NCBI GenBank assembly: GCA_947172415.1
Contig: OX359193.1
Span: 2,908,501 to 2,972,500, forward strand
Source: Chondrosia reniformis
Lineage: Eukaryota > Porifera > Demospongiae > Chondrillida > Chondrillidae
DNA length: 64,000 nucleotides
Direction: 5' to 3'
Shown here: positions 1-10,752 of the stretch, one piece after another
Position numbering within the stretch: position 1 is the first letter of the stretch
Layout of the letters: each line of letters starts with the position of its first letter
Made by a program: the position numbers and the translations under genes
The notes under the pieces: generated by a model
The model's input: the letters and a program-made list of their open reading frames with translations, nothing else
Databases searched by the model: none
Told to the model about the DNA's origin: nothing

Positions 1-459
1 TGGTCATGTGCATGTTACACACTTGAGACAAATTTCACTAATACCATAGTAACTTTACCAGTAATGTTGGTAATTCACTGCCTAATAGATATTGAAACTT
101 AACTTGTAGGAATGATTTTAGACATTCTTATAACAAGTGCATATTTTAAAGCATTGATTGTAGTTAATCAGTTATCAACTTAACTTAAAAATGATACTGT
201 ATAATTTCGGTTCAGTCTGTTTAATCAGACTACAAACTTTCCTACTTTTGCATTTACTATTGTCCGGAAACCATCATTAAACTGCCTCATAAATATCTTT
301 TTATCTTTCTATTTTACCATAATTTTCCATTCTCATTTTCTTCAATGACGACAACACTGATAAACCGTCAAGAACAGCAGCTTTAACTTTACTCCTATTC
401 ATTTGCTTCCTAAATTTCAATGATCACTAAGGCATATTGATTTGAGTTTGATTGCCATT

Positions 460-640
460 TCTAAACAACAGAAGTTGATAGATGGTCTTCATGTGTATTG
501 TATGGTCTATTATGTCAAAGGCCTTACTAATATCATTCATCACATATAGCTTATCATGTGTACGAAATGGAGATGAGAAGTATTTAATGAACTCATTAGC
601 AATTTTGTTATGATCTGCTTCCCTCCGGAGGCCTCACAGC
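460..640 (-). pseudogene. LINE reverse transcriptase remnant
   Basis: The reverse strand at about 555-481 reads DKLYVMNDISKAFDIIDHTI. This matches RT motif A of CR1/L2/Jockey-type LINEs (normally D-x-SKAFDTVDH). Reading is open for only about 60 codons, and no other RT box was found nearby, so this is an old fragment. The rest of 1-880 shows only short open frames and no recognisable domain. The motif is seen directly; LINE origin is inferred, and the clade cannot be fixed. Confidence 0.45.
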
Positions 641-887
641 ATTAATTTGCCCCTGACTGTACTTCCCGGGGGCTTGTTGATGTCTTTCCAAGCCCTTTTC
701 AGGCTCATCTGTGATTTTTCTGAAATTCCTTCCAAAGATTATCTTGGCTACTATGTTTCTCTATTTATTTCAATCCTCCTTTTGCTTGTCTATTTAGTCT
801 TGTTGCCGAGTTTCTCATTTTCTTTAAAGTCCCTATATCTTGATTCATCAAAAGTAATTTTATCGGAGAGTAAGGCAATACTCTCTA

Positions 888-1114
888 AGTAGGGATGGCC
901 GAAAAAACATGGCCGCCCTATTCAATGTATTATCAATTAACAACTAATAAATAAACAGCGATGTTTTTTGCTTGTATTCGAGTGTTTGCAGTCATTTTTG
1001 CATGCTTTTCTAAATGCCAAAACATGTTTTGATGCTCTACAACCTTCGCAAAGTGGTTAAACTGAAATAGGCCAAATTCTGAAATTCCTCATTATTTCTT
1101 CTTGTTCTTCTTCT
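888..1114. repeat. Dispersed repeat, AGTAGGGATGGC family, copy 1
   Basis: This segment starts AGTAGGGATGGCCGAAAAAA and runs to a TTCTTCTT-rich end. It is repeated nearly base for base at 6324-6545 in the same orientation, and a diverged partial copy lies at about 3644-3715. No coding capacity is seen. It looks like a non-autonomous element or a UTR of an unknown transposon. Confidence 0.75.
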
Positions 1115-1689
1115 TAAGGGCTGCCATAGCCCTCTATTGTTTTCATAACACGATTTATATATGGCTTCATGTTACGGATATATATATATATACAGTGCAA
1201 GTTACAATATACTAAGGTAATCTAATATAAATAATATAATATAATATAAATAATGTAATTAAATAGTTCATATGGCTCCAAGAAAGGACCTGGAAACAAA
1301 CTAAGCATATCATCATAAAGTGAAGGGTATAAAACGCATTTTGAATTAAGGGATTTCTTACTTAGGCCTCAGTTTGTTAGAAAACGGAGGACAAAGTCTG
1401 CATAAAAAAGGCCATAGGACTATAGAAAACCTATGGGAAATTTATATTCAAACCATGTGTTATATTAATAAAAAAAATTTCAATTGGTCAGATCATTTTG
1501 AAACTGACATATATCATGGTACATGTGTAAGACAAACGTGTGGCGAAATATTGCTTAATTAAAATTGCAAAATAATCAAGATATAATGAAGAATTCAAGG
1601 TTAGGATTGCGCAATCTGGTGATGTAGGGTGATGTTTCTCTAGTGCGTCACCGACAACCTCGTATGTTGCTCCATACACATTTAGTGAA

Positions 1690-1895
1690 TCATGTGACAT
1701 TGCGAAAACGTCACCGGCTCGTTGCTAAAGAAGATCATCCTTTCGAGAACGGCTATGACAAGTCGACGCTCCCCTACGAGAAGGAGCTACCGAATAAACG
1801 ACTTGTAGCGAAGGTTAGACAAAGCATATTTATATACGTTCATGTTAAGTTTAAGCCAAAATTGTTGCTATATATAGAAGGACAATTCTGCCTGG
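1690..1895 (+). repeat. Dispersed repeat containing GGAGCTACCGAATAA, copy 1
   Basis: This segment contains GGAGCTACCGAATAAACGA followed by a TTAGACAAAGCATATTTATA-like tract. Related copies lie at 2340-2455 (same strand) and 22665-22850 (opposite strand, running from the CTTTGCTACAACTAATTTAT tract out to GTGACATTTTTGCAACGTCA). It has no coding signature and is probably part of a non-autonomous element. Confidence 0.65.
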
Positions 1896-1904
1896 AATTT
1901 TTGC

Positions 1905-2035
1905 TGATAATGGCATGCATATGCATCATCTTCAGTCTATACTAAGGTGTGAAAATATAATTGGAAGGCCATGTGTTTAACCTTATATGATCTGTAGAGA
2001 CTACTACTCTGTATGCAGAAGTTGAGAATTTCAGT
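1905..2035. repeat. Dispersed repeat, inverted partner of 5478-5610
   Basis: The reverse complement of this stretch (TTCACACCTTAGTATAGACT, preceded by AACACATGGCC) recurs at 5478-5610 in opposite orientation, with about 80-85% identity by eye. The 3.4 kb between the arms holds the RTE fragment. The arms may be ends of the same repeat family rather than one element. Confidence 0.6.
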
Positions 2036-2214
2036 GTGGCTAAAGTCTTGTAGCGTTTAATATACCTGAATGTGATAATTTTGGGAGTCATTTGCATCCA
2101 TATTATATTATATACCTTAGTGTGATTATTTTGGGAGTCACTTGTATTCGTGTTTAAATTTGTAACTTCCACTGTGTAGTGTTGATTGTATTTAAAAATG
2201 TATAATATATAACT

Positions 2215-2455
2215 GTTACACTCCTTATTCCTACACATGGACAATTGCAAGTAAAAATATGAACAAAAAACATAAGAAGAGAAGACAGAGCTTAAATTAC
2301 CGAAGTTTTAAGACGGTCAACTAAACGAATTTCTTTTGCATCAATATAAGGAGCTACCGAATAAGCGAGTTGTAGCACGAAGATTAGATAAAGCGTATTT
2401 GTATACGTTCCCATTAAGTTTGAGGCAGAATTGTCCTTCTCTATATAGCAACAAT
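2215..2455 (+). repeat. Dispersed repeat copies upstream of the RTE fragment
   Basis: 2215-2345 (ACACATGGACAATTGCAAGT, then ACGGTCAACTAAACG) resembles 22590-22665. 2340-2455 is the second copy of the GGAGCTACCGAATAA repeat and ends at the start of the endonuclease-coding fragment. The repeat therefore abuts or forms the 5' boundary of the truncated RTE-like element. Confidence 0.55.
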
Positions 2456-3620
2456 TCTGGCTTTAACTTAGAGAATGACAGCGGGAGAAGGCTCCTGAGT
2501 TTCTATGTAGAGAATGATCTAAGGATAATGAACACCCTTTTTGAGCATAAGAATATACATAAGTTCACATGGGGATGCCCAGGAAGAGGTTTGCAGTCCA
2601 TAATAGATTACTTCTTGGTTAGAGGAGATATGAAGCGAACTGTAAATGATGTGAGGGTCATCCGAGGAACAGAAATTGGAAGCGACCATTACCTTGTAGT
2701 CATGAAGGTGAAGTTGACAAAAAGGCACCACAAATGGCGAGAGGTAAAACAAGGAGAAAACAGAAGGCACTACCTAAAGAGATGGAAACTAAAAGAGGAA
2801 GGAGTGAGATGGAGATTCAGTTTGAGGCTAGAAAGGAATCTAGATAGGGCAAGACACTGGGAAAGCAGCAATGTAGAGGAAGTCTGGGGAGAGTTTAAGA
2901 AGAATATAATGGAAACAGCAGCTGTGTGTGCGGGATGCAACAGTACAGAAATGTTAAGAAAAGAACTAGATGTTGGAATGAAAATGTTAAGCAGGCAATA
3001 AAGAATAAGAAGGTGGCTTATCTGAAATGGTTACAGCAACAGACACCAGAGGCAAAGGAGAAGTACCAACTGGCAAAAAAGGAAGCAAAAAGAGTGGTGA
3101 GACATGCAAGAAATGAGTAATGGGTTGAGCTTGGCAGATCATTACAAGATGAATTCCAAAAGAACCAGAAAAGGTTCTGGAGTAGGGTCCGCACACATAG
3201 TGAAAGTAGAGCAGATGTAGTGGGGAAAATATGTGATGAAAGTGGCCAGGTGATAGTAGATGATGAAGGAATTTGTAAAAATGGAAGGCATATTTTAGTG
3301 AGATCTATTGCAAGAGGGTACTCAAAGTCAGAGTGATAACCAATTAGACAGGGACAAGCAACTTGAAGAGGAGGTGGAGAGGGTATCTATTATAGCTGAG
3401 GAAGTAGAAGTAGCCATATCGAAGCTGAAAAATGGGAAGTTGCCAGGTATATGTGGGATTAGTGCTGAGATGTTGAAGGCTGGAAGGACGGTAGTGGTGA
3501 AGTTGCTTCATAGGATAATGTGTCTGGCATGGGAAAATGAGCAAGTTCCAGAAGACTGGCAACGAGCAGTAATTGTGCCAGTGCATAAGAAAGGAAGCAA
3601 ATTTCCCAATGCCTTATAAT
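2456..3620 (+). pseudogene. RTE-like non-LTR retrotransposon fragment (endonuclease plus start of RT)
   Basis: An open stretch from about 2456 to 3001 encodes the C-terminal half of an apurinic-type endonuclease/phosphatase domain: NDSGRRLLSFYVENDLRIMN, then a tryptophan-rich HKFTWGCPGRGLQSIIDYFL segment, then the final GSDHYLVV box, whose SDH is the catalytic/structural motif of the fold. The frame then shifts, and basic linker sequence covers 2926-3120. A third frame at 3308-3619 carries the start of an RT fingers domain (ISKLKNGKLPG, VPEDWQRAVIVPVHKKGSK). Coding similarity stops abruptly near 3605, just before a diverged AGTAGGG repeat. It lacks the YxDD core and both ends, and has at least two frameshifts, so it is dead. 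RTE-like is the best guess; a Jockey-group relative is possible. Confidence 0.8.
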
Positions 3621-3643
3621 ATATTTATTCAAGATTTTAGTGG

Positions 3644-3715
3644 ATGTAGGGATGACTGCCCTATTCAGTGTATTATTGTCAGCATCTTAACAATCAACAG
3701 TGAATGGATTTTAGT
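3644..3715. repeat. AGTAGGGATGGC family, diverged partial copy
   Basis: GTAGGGATGACTGCCCTATT followed by CAGTGTATTATTG parallels the start of the copies at 888 and 6324 (GTAGGGATGG, then CCTATTCAATGTATTATCAA). It sits exactly where the RTE-like fragment loses similarity, so it may mark the insertion that truncated it. Confidence 0.5.
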
Positions 3716-3719
3716 TTTT

Positions 3720-5470
3720 TAAAATTGCAGAAAAGCTTTTTGCAAGGTTGTAACTAACCAAATGGTACCGGTGTTTGAAACAACGTGTATGGACTCCAGT
3801 AGTTAGAACAGCTACAGAGGCAATTTTGATTTTTCTCATTTTCTTCCTTTTTTACGTTAGCATAGACTATCCTATAGCTTAGATGCATATCACCTAATAT
3901 TTGTAGTGGCTAAGTAGCCTGAAATATGAATGTACTCTACTAGAAGCCTATTAGTTCTGTTTGTACCAAAATCAAGGGCTTGTCGTATGCCAGTTTTTAA
4001 TTACAGTCGCTTAGTTTTTGTACTCCTCTCTTTTAACATTTATACTCTTCTGCCCTGTTTCCTTTTTTAATTATTTCTAAGGAAACCTATGGGCATTCAT
4101 ATATGCAGTTCTTCTTTATGTCCAGCACTATGCTTCTTTTTCCTACTGCTAGGAATTTACACTTTCTGTAATGGTATCAGGCTGAGGTAAAACTGAATAA
4201 GCCTCATATTAACAAGAATGTTTCAAATAATAAACTAATTTATAACCTGTTGAAATGTTTTCCATAATTCAAACTGCAATGTTTCATTTATTGAAGAATA
4301 CATCAGAGTCTAAGTTTTAGAAATAGTCTAACTTTCTTACTCCTTTATGTTAGATCTTAATTGTTCATCTAATTTATATAGGAGATGGAACCTTTTGAAA
4401 CTCTAAGGGATATATGTAGTTTGTATTTTATTCATTTTCCAAGATGGTATAATTGAAAAGTGGAAACTGAACTGAACTGATAAGTTAAATGAAAAAAATT
4501 AAGTAATTTTACATTGTATTTAAGTCACCACTCCTGTTACATTGCTGTATTAGTAATTGTTCATTACACTAATTGCATGGAAAAGGTCAAACCTGAAATC
4601 TCATTCGTTAGCTACAAAATCCAGAAACTTATGCCCTGAACTATTTCCAGCTATATGTTTCACTTTTGATCTCAGAGGTTGTAGTATATGCAGAAGAATG
4701 CAGTATTAGTAATTAGAGGTTATAAAAACACCTAAATTTTAAAAGTTGACAAAAATGTTAATTTAAAGGTAAAGGTTCTAGTACAGCCAATTGTGTTATT
4801 TTAACAAGATTAAACTACATAAAAACGTTTCAGTAGCTTAAATTGCAGTACAGGTGGTCGTCAATCTGAGTGACAAATGGTATAGGAAGGAGTACACAGT
4901 TTCTTATGTTTTTGCCAAGTATCAGTTAAAACAGTTTGATAGCGTAAAATGTCTTTCGCTGTAGTAGTTAAAAAGGTTAAGTGCATACATCCACTTAAAT
5001 GTGCAAAATAAATATGTTCTTACTAAAGTGCTCTGACAACTCCAGTGCTGTTTGCAGAACTTGGGGCCAGGGAGGGCATAATCAATCCTGGGAAGGACTG
5101 ATTATGCCCTTTTGTCATTTGAGGTTTTAGAGATGTAGTTCGTTTTTGAAAGGTTGTCAGCTGTTCAACCCTGTGGGCTTTCTTTAGTGGCTCTCAAGGC
5201 TGAAACATCCAAAAACATCTAGAAAAACAAACTGCATTTCCAAGTGCTTGAAAGACAAAAGATGAACCCTCTTACAATTTGACAGTTTGATACAGTTAGA
5301 AGAAATTTGTATTACCTAAATATCTTATTTTGATTCATTTTCTGAAATTTACTGTATTCTGCAAATAGGTCCATGTCTATTTTTGGGGGCGACATAGGCG
5401 CCCCTATATTGTTTTCAGAAATTATGTTAACGTATGGCTTCCTGTTCGTAACTTTCTATATATATACTTG
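3720..5470. other. No recognisable gene or repeat
   Basis: AT-rich sequence without an open frame worth reporting. The only local structure I noted is an 11-bp perfect hairpin stem, GGGCATAATCA at 5074-5084 paired with 5099-5109. Confidence 0.6.
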
Positions 5471-5477
5471 TACTGTA

Positions 5478-5610
5478 TATATTGAAATCCTCAACTACTG
5501 CATAGAGAGTAGTAGTTGATACAGATCATCCAATTGCAAGGTAGAACACATGGCCTACCAATTACCTTTTCACACCTTAGTATAGACTGAAGATGCATCT
5601 ACATGCCATA
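5478..5610. repeat. Dispersed repeat, inverted partner of 1905-2035
   Basis: It reads AGAGTAGTAGTTGATACAGA, then AACACATGGCC, then TTTTCACACCTTAGTATAGA, and is the reverse complement of 1905-2035 with scattered substitutions. The following 5611-6323 holds nothing I can recognise apart from a G-run at 5884-5893. Confidence 0.6.
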
Positions 5611-6323
5611 TATCAACAAAGGTTCAAGTCTTAAAGGGGTCTCAGCTAATAACCTCAGCAGATTTGATTTGCCTTGTGAGGGAGCTAAGAATAGCGATGG
5701 TTGGTTGCATGCATTCGCATGATCAACAGGGTTAGAGACCATTTTGTAACTTGTACACAAGGGCATAAAAGGCCAAGGCCTTTATATACATAGGTCATAT
5801 GGTGTCTCTAAAGGCAATCAAGCGACGACCGGATGTGGTTAACCGGACATCTAAGAACTCTAAGCCAAGTGGTTTGAGGTTGCTGGGGGGGGGCGCCTTA
5901 AACTTGAACTACTTGTTCATCTTCAATGTTTTTGACTAGTATGTATATACTAAAGTTATTTTGATGATAGGTTCTATGTTTCATGTGATCTTTCTTAGGT
6001 TATAATAGGAGGCAACAACTCTTCCCTCACCTATTGGGCCATGAATGGGGAAATGCTCTATAAAGTACCCTGCAGTCCTAGAAATGTGTTATCATTGAAT
6101 GTGTGTCTGCTTCAAAACTCCTCTCAGCAAGTTAGTAAAGCACTTGTGTTATTACTCAGTAATTAATTTTCACAGGTGCAACAAAATAATGGTTCAGTAG
6201 ACTAGGAGAAGTTTACATATGGTTATAAAATAGACATTCAATTTCCAATTTTTATGCAGTATATTTCAAACAAATATTCTTTTTGCCTTATCGTGAATTT
6301 CTTGATTTCTAGTATCAGAGAGA

Positions 6324-6545
6324 AGTAGGGATGGCCGAAAAAAAACATAGCTGCCCTATTCAATGTATTATCAATTAACACCTAATAAATCAACACCGAT
6401 AGGTTTTTTGCTTTTTTTCGAGTGTTTGCAGTCGTTTTTGCATGCTTTTCTAAATGCCAAAACATGTTTCGATGCTCTACAACCTTCCCAAAGTGGTTAA
6501 ACAGAAATAGGCCAAATTCTAAAATTCCTCATTTTTTCTTCTTTT
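6324..6545. repeat. Dispersed repeat, AGTAGGGATGGC family, copy 2
   Basis: Same orientation as 888-1114, with which it is co-linear over about 220 bp at roughly 93-95% identity by eye. Both share the GTGTTTGCAGTC, TTTTGCATGCTTTTCTAAAT and GCTCTACAACCTTC tracts. The flanks differ, so it is dispersed rather than part of a longer duplication. 6546-7027 after it has no recognisable feature. Confidence 0.75.
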
Positions 6546-7027
6546 TTCAAATGAGCTAGCGCAAACATGCGAACTTACACAGGTGCATACAAGTACTAAA
6601 TCTGCATGAATGTTTCAGAACTAGGGAATAGGCTACCCTAGATTTCAACGTACTCTTTCCGAAGCGTGTTACTTTTTAAGGTGCCAAATAAAGGCCTCTT
6701 CCAACACAATTTTTTAATAAGTTTCAAATTCTCTGTATATAAAAAAGTACCTCGAGTTAGAAATATTTGTGGTACTGCCAACCCCCCGCGATTGAATTAC
6801 TTAGTCGCTTTGCAGGGCCTATATATAGTCGTATTCTTAACGATTATGGACCCTTTAATATCCTAAACTGAATGTTAAAGAACGGTAGAAGACGTATTTG
6901 ACAAATTTGGGATCTTTTCGGACACCATTTTTTTAATTCAGGGCTCTCTATTATATTGTCTATTCTGCTATTTTATTTCGAGTTTTCGCCAAGAAAACTT
7001 TCAAAACAAATGTTAATAAGAAAAAAT

Positions 7028-7423
7028 GAGCAATACAAGTTAAAAAAAAAAACATTAAAAATGAAGTTAAAAGTAGGGATGGCACTATAACAGTGATTGG
7101 CACATCTAGAAAATGTAACGAAACAAGAAAGGGATCATATGGTAAGGCTAACATTGCAGAAGTGGCATACTGAAACTTAACTATACACATCACTTCTATG
7201 TTTGGGCGCATCGATCCCTACTTCTAATATATCAATGATGCGCCCAAACATAGAAGTAATGTGTATAGTTTAGTTTCAGTATGCCACGTCTGCAATGTTA
7301 GCCTTACCATATGATCCCTTTTCTTGTTTCATTACTTTTTCTAGATGTGCCAATCACTGTTATAGTGCTATCCCTACTTTTAACTTCATTTTTGAATGTT
7401 TTTATTTAACTTCATACAAATAA
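7028..7423. repeat. Foldback element with long near-perfect arms
   Basis: The left arm (about 7028-7212) and right arm (about 7237-7423) are reverse complements over about 185 bp. The inner core CTTCTATGTTTGGGCGCATC pairs with GATGCGCCCAAACATAGAAG around a 24-nt spacer (7213-7236). AGTAGGGATGGCA in the left arm matches TGCTATCCCTACT in the right, and the spacer again holds ATCCCTACT. No protein is encoded. It is a foldback/MITE-type element or a recent inverted duplication. Confidence 0.85.
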
Positions 7424-7718
7424 AAATTTGAAAATGATACTAGTTTTTATGTATATTTGGCTAAATATGGCTTATGGGTGTTGATTTTTATTCTGTAATT
7501 CAACAATGGACATTTCTACCTATGAGATTTAGTCATTAGTACTAAGAATTGTGATATATTAGAGTCTGCATAAGATGGAAAAAGGTTTTATTCTAGTCAA
7601 ACAGTGTCATTTAAAGGCTGCTTAAAACATACCATTCTCTAAACGTTAAGGATGTTGCTTTTGTGTACCAATTTCTACAACTATACAAATTGTAAATTCT
7701 GCCTGTGTTAGTCCATTC

Positions 7719-7960
7719 GTGTCAAATTCTATATTATGCTCTATCACAAAGCTGTCACAAAGAATTAAAACAATTAATGAACTCCACACAGAACGACTCA
7801 ACAAGAGAATGGGAAATCACTTCATAATATATCCACAGCATTTTGCACTAGCACTTATATACTACACTTGCCAGAGAGTTCTAGAATGTTGTAATGGTAA
7901 GATAAGGTACAGACACTTAAAAGTTAACACACAAGTCATATATTACCCATACATAATCAG
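7719..7960. repeat. Dispersed repeat, copy 1 (paired with 11320-11490)
   Basis: AATGAACTCCACACAGAACG through TTAACACACAAG is co-linear with 11320-11490 (TGAACTCTACATGGAACAAC through TTAACACACAAG), at about 70-75% identity by eye. It may be an old LTR or a short interspersed element; I saw no clear LTR termini. Confidence 0.55.
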
Positions 7961-8014
7961 TCGGTTTATGCAACCCCCTCTTTCATGAGAATACGTCTTG
8001 TATTCAAAAACCTC

Positions 8015-9906
8015 GTGAGCCTATTTCTGGAACTTGGCCTAATACAGGATTAGCAGCAAGCTTCCTCCACCATCTTCATCTTCTCCAAACTGGCCCACTC
8101 ACGGAGCTGATCTCAAGCCTCTTGTAAACTCCATGAATGATCACTTTATATCCATAAGTTCGTCCTCAACATTTCTCCATCTCTCCGCTCCCCCACTTAC
8201 TCCTACTCCCAATCATCTACCTTGTGACTGCCTCCTGTAACTCCTAAGTGGCTCGAAGAAACCCTTGCTTCTCTAACATGTGCACCCGCTATGGGAGTAG
8301 ATAGCATTCCATCTCACTCTTTGAAGGTTTCTCGGTCCATCATCTCATTTCCCGTCACTTCCATTTTAACTCATCTCTCTCTTCCACACTCCCTCTTTCC
8401 TGGAAGTTTAGTTCTGTCAGACCATTCTATAAAGGTGGTGATCGTGACTGTCTTAACAACTATAGTCCTATCCAATCTTGCCAGCATGTAGTAAAATGTT
8501 GGAGAAACATGTCAAAGAACACTTTTCCCGTCGTCTTGAAAACAATAACCTCCTTTATTCACATCAATCTGGATTCTGTTCTGGACATCCAACTGCCAGC
8601 CAGGTGGTACAAAGTCTTGGACCAAAGACAGTATATAGCAGTATTGTTTCTAGATGTTTTCAAAGCATTTGCTACCGTTTACCAGTCCCTTCTGCTTTCC
8701 AAACTCCAACACTTTGGTTTCAGTGACTCTAGTCTCTCTTGGCTTCCCTCCTATATCTCTGAACGATCATAGGTTACCAGTGTGTCTAATGTTCATTCTT
8801 CTCCTGCCTTTCCTACATCTTGTGTTCCTCAACGTTCTGTACTTGGTCCCACCCTCTTCTCAGCGTTCATAAATAACTTTCCAGACACCCTTCCTCCTGA
8901 CTGAACAGTCCTTTTCGCTGATGATACAACCATCTCCATAACTGGCAAAGATCCAAAGCTTCTGAACAATTCCCTCCCATCCTGTCTAGACCTGGCTAAC
9001 ACATGCATGTCTAACAATGGCCTCAATCTAAATGCTTCTAAAACAAAGTGCATACTCATTCATTCACCAAGATCAAAAAACCCTCCACCATCCCTGGGCA
9101 TCCAGCTATTTGGAAGCAGGATTGAGCAAGTATCTTCCTTCAAATTTCTGGGAGTAATCGTAGTGACACTCTGTGCTGGTCAAACCATGTCACTCACATC
9201 ACCAGAAAAGTGTCCCAGCGTGTGAACCTTTTAAGGCGGCTGTCTTGGTTTTTCCCTTCATATGTTCTCGTCCTGTTCCTCAAATCATGCATTCTTCCAT
9301 GTGTTGACTACTGTGATATAGTTTGGGATAGCTGTTTCAAACAAGACTCAAATTGCCTGCAGACACTATTTAACTACGGATGACGAATTACCCTGCACTG
9401 CCCTTGGCGTTTCTCTTCTACGGCCTGTGGATAGACCCTGGCCTATCTTCTCTAGACTGTCATAGTAAACTTCACCTTGCTGAACTCATGTTCAAATGCC
9501 ACTACTCTCTTGCTCCTTCATACTTAACCTATCTCTTAAATGGGCCATCTCACAATTACTCCACCCACAAGAGAAACCTAATTAACCTCCCATCAGTCAA
9601 GTCATCCTATGGACAACGTTTGCTCACCTTCCTTGGCATGTTTCTGTGGTGCTGCCTTCCATCCTCTATTCGTGCCTCTCACTCCCTGGCATTATTAACA
9701 AGATCAATATCACCTTTTATTACTTCAAACTGATTGCACACAAACTCATACCAGGACAAATAGAAATTTCCATGACAATAATAACATATGATTTGTTCAT
9801 TTTCATTTTTGTATATTGTACACTTTTCAGGGTGCCTAGTATAGTAGCCATTGGCTAAAGGCCTCCCCTGATTAAATAAGCTATCCAATCCAATCCAATC
9901 GAATCA
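8015..9906 (+). pseudogene. CR1/L2-like LINE, 5'-truncated, with CCAAT tail
   Basis: Translation across several frames gives an ordered RT: a linker segment (SMNDHFISISSSS); the KGGDRDCLNNYSPI box (8430-8475); MLEKHVKEHFSRRLENNNLL with YSHQSGF (8494-8595); motif A as FLDVFKAFATVY (8648-8690); VLFADDTTISI with the FADD catalytic core (about 8907-8940); NGLNLNASKTKCILI (9020-9060); and FKFLGVIV (9145-9165). A C-terminal SCILPCVDYCDIVWDS segment follows at 9285-9330. The 3' end is the short tandem repeat CCAATCCAATCCAATCGAAT at 9884-9904, as is typical for CR1/L2 elements that end in a microsatellite instead of poly(A). There are at least five frameshifts and two stops, so it is inactive. The element abuts a Gypsy integrase relic at 9907. 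Confidence 0.85.
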
Positions 9907-10150
9907 GGTCCTAGCTGGGTATCTTCTGGTTGTTTGGGCTACACCAGGTAATGCTCTACCCATGATGTCTTCTTGAACTTGAGAGATGAGTTCTGTATCT
10001 AAAGACATGAGAAGTGATATCTAAAGGCATTCTAACCAAACTTGCAAACATGAATTCAAAGGGAGAATATCCTGTTTAAACTTGAACAGTAGTATTATAT
10101 ACAAAGCACCCTTTATTCAAATACTTCTCCCAAGAAGTGGAATCTCCTTG
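9907..10150 (-). pseudogene. Ty3/Gypsy-type integrase fragment
   Basis: The reverse strand reads WEKYLNKGCFVYNTTVQV, a stop, then TGYSPFEFMFASLVRMPLD at about 10136-10030. This is the C-terminal part of the integrase core, where the W-E region and TGYSP-x-E-x-MFG...LP(V/I)D are family hallmarks. It joins directly to protease-coding sequence at about 10150, so RT and RNase H are missing. The lower end is cut by the CR1/L2-like LINE. Assignment to Gypsy is from the motifs; the lineage is uncertain. Confidence 0.65.
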
Positions 10151-10460
10151 AGAGTAGTTGCCAGCACGTAATCAGAGTTCTGTTGCCTTTTCTCAGCCCC
10201 TGGAAGAGGGTGCTCTGAGCACCCACCAGCTTAATACTGGAATAGGCTTGAAGATTTCTAGACTCAAGCTTTATCTGTTGGCATGCCATAGAGGTGATGA
10301 TGGTCAGGGTAGATCCCATATCACTCATAGCTTCCGCAGGTATATCTTGAATAGAACATTGTATAAGATAGGAGGAAAAACAGTCAACAGTATATGTATA
10401 CCTTGGTTTGGCCATATCAGGGGAGCTCTCTTGCGTGTGGCCATCTATGCCCAAGGCTTG
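10150..10460 (-). pseudogene. Retroelement aspartic protease relic
   Basis: The reverse-strand frame contains IPAEAMSDMGSTLTIITSMA at about 10335-10276. In Gypsy proteases the active site is (V/A)-D-(T/S)-G-S-T; here it reads SDMGST, so the catalytic D is kept but T has become M. The segment SSIKLVGAQ follows, equivalent to the flap/psi-loop region. Open reading continues 113 codons but merges into integrase-like sequence through an internal deletion. It is inactive. Confidence 0.6.
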
Positions 10461-10486
10461 TCATTTCCCGACTTGCTTTCCCTATC

Positions 10487-10720
10487 TCAGTTGATCTTGT
10501 TACCATGCATCACCCACAAATATGACCCATCTTCCCACACCGGTGACATCGAATCTTCTTTACCTCCAATATGTATTTTAGGCTCAACAATGCTGTTGTT
10601 TATTTGTAAGGAGAATCCATTTTCTTCTTCAGGCAGATCATCACTCTTTAGAGCAAGCTTAATACAGCATCTTGATGCCACTGTGTCTGCCTCAAAGGCG
10701 TTTCCCACCGTTACATAAGC
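10487..10720 (-). pseudogene. Gag nucleocapsid zinc-knuckle relic
   Basis: At 10548-10507 on the reverse strand the translation is CHRCGKMGHICG, a stop, then C. This is a CX2CX4HX4C retroviral-type zinc knuckle interrupted by one TGA. It lies between the Gag-like segments (higher coordinates) and the protease (lower coordinates), the expected Gag-Pol order for a reverse-strand Gypsy element. Confidence 0.7.
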
Positions 10721-10752
10721 AACTTAGCCTGTCTTGGGGAGTAAATATGATT

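Noticed and set aside
5884..5893. G-run as a regulatory quadruplex
   Set aside because: A single G tract without neighbouring G tracts cannot form a typical quadruplex.
10158..10718. Plus-strand ORF of 186 codons
   Set aside because: It is antisense to the Gypsy protease and zinc-knuckle relics and shows no domain of its own.
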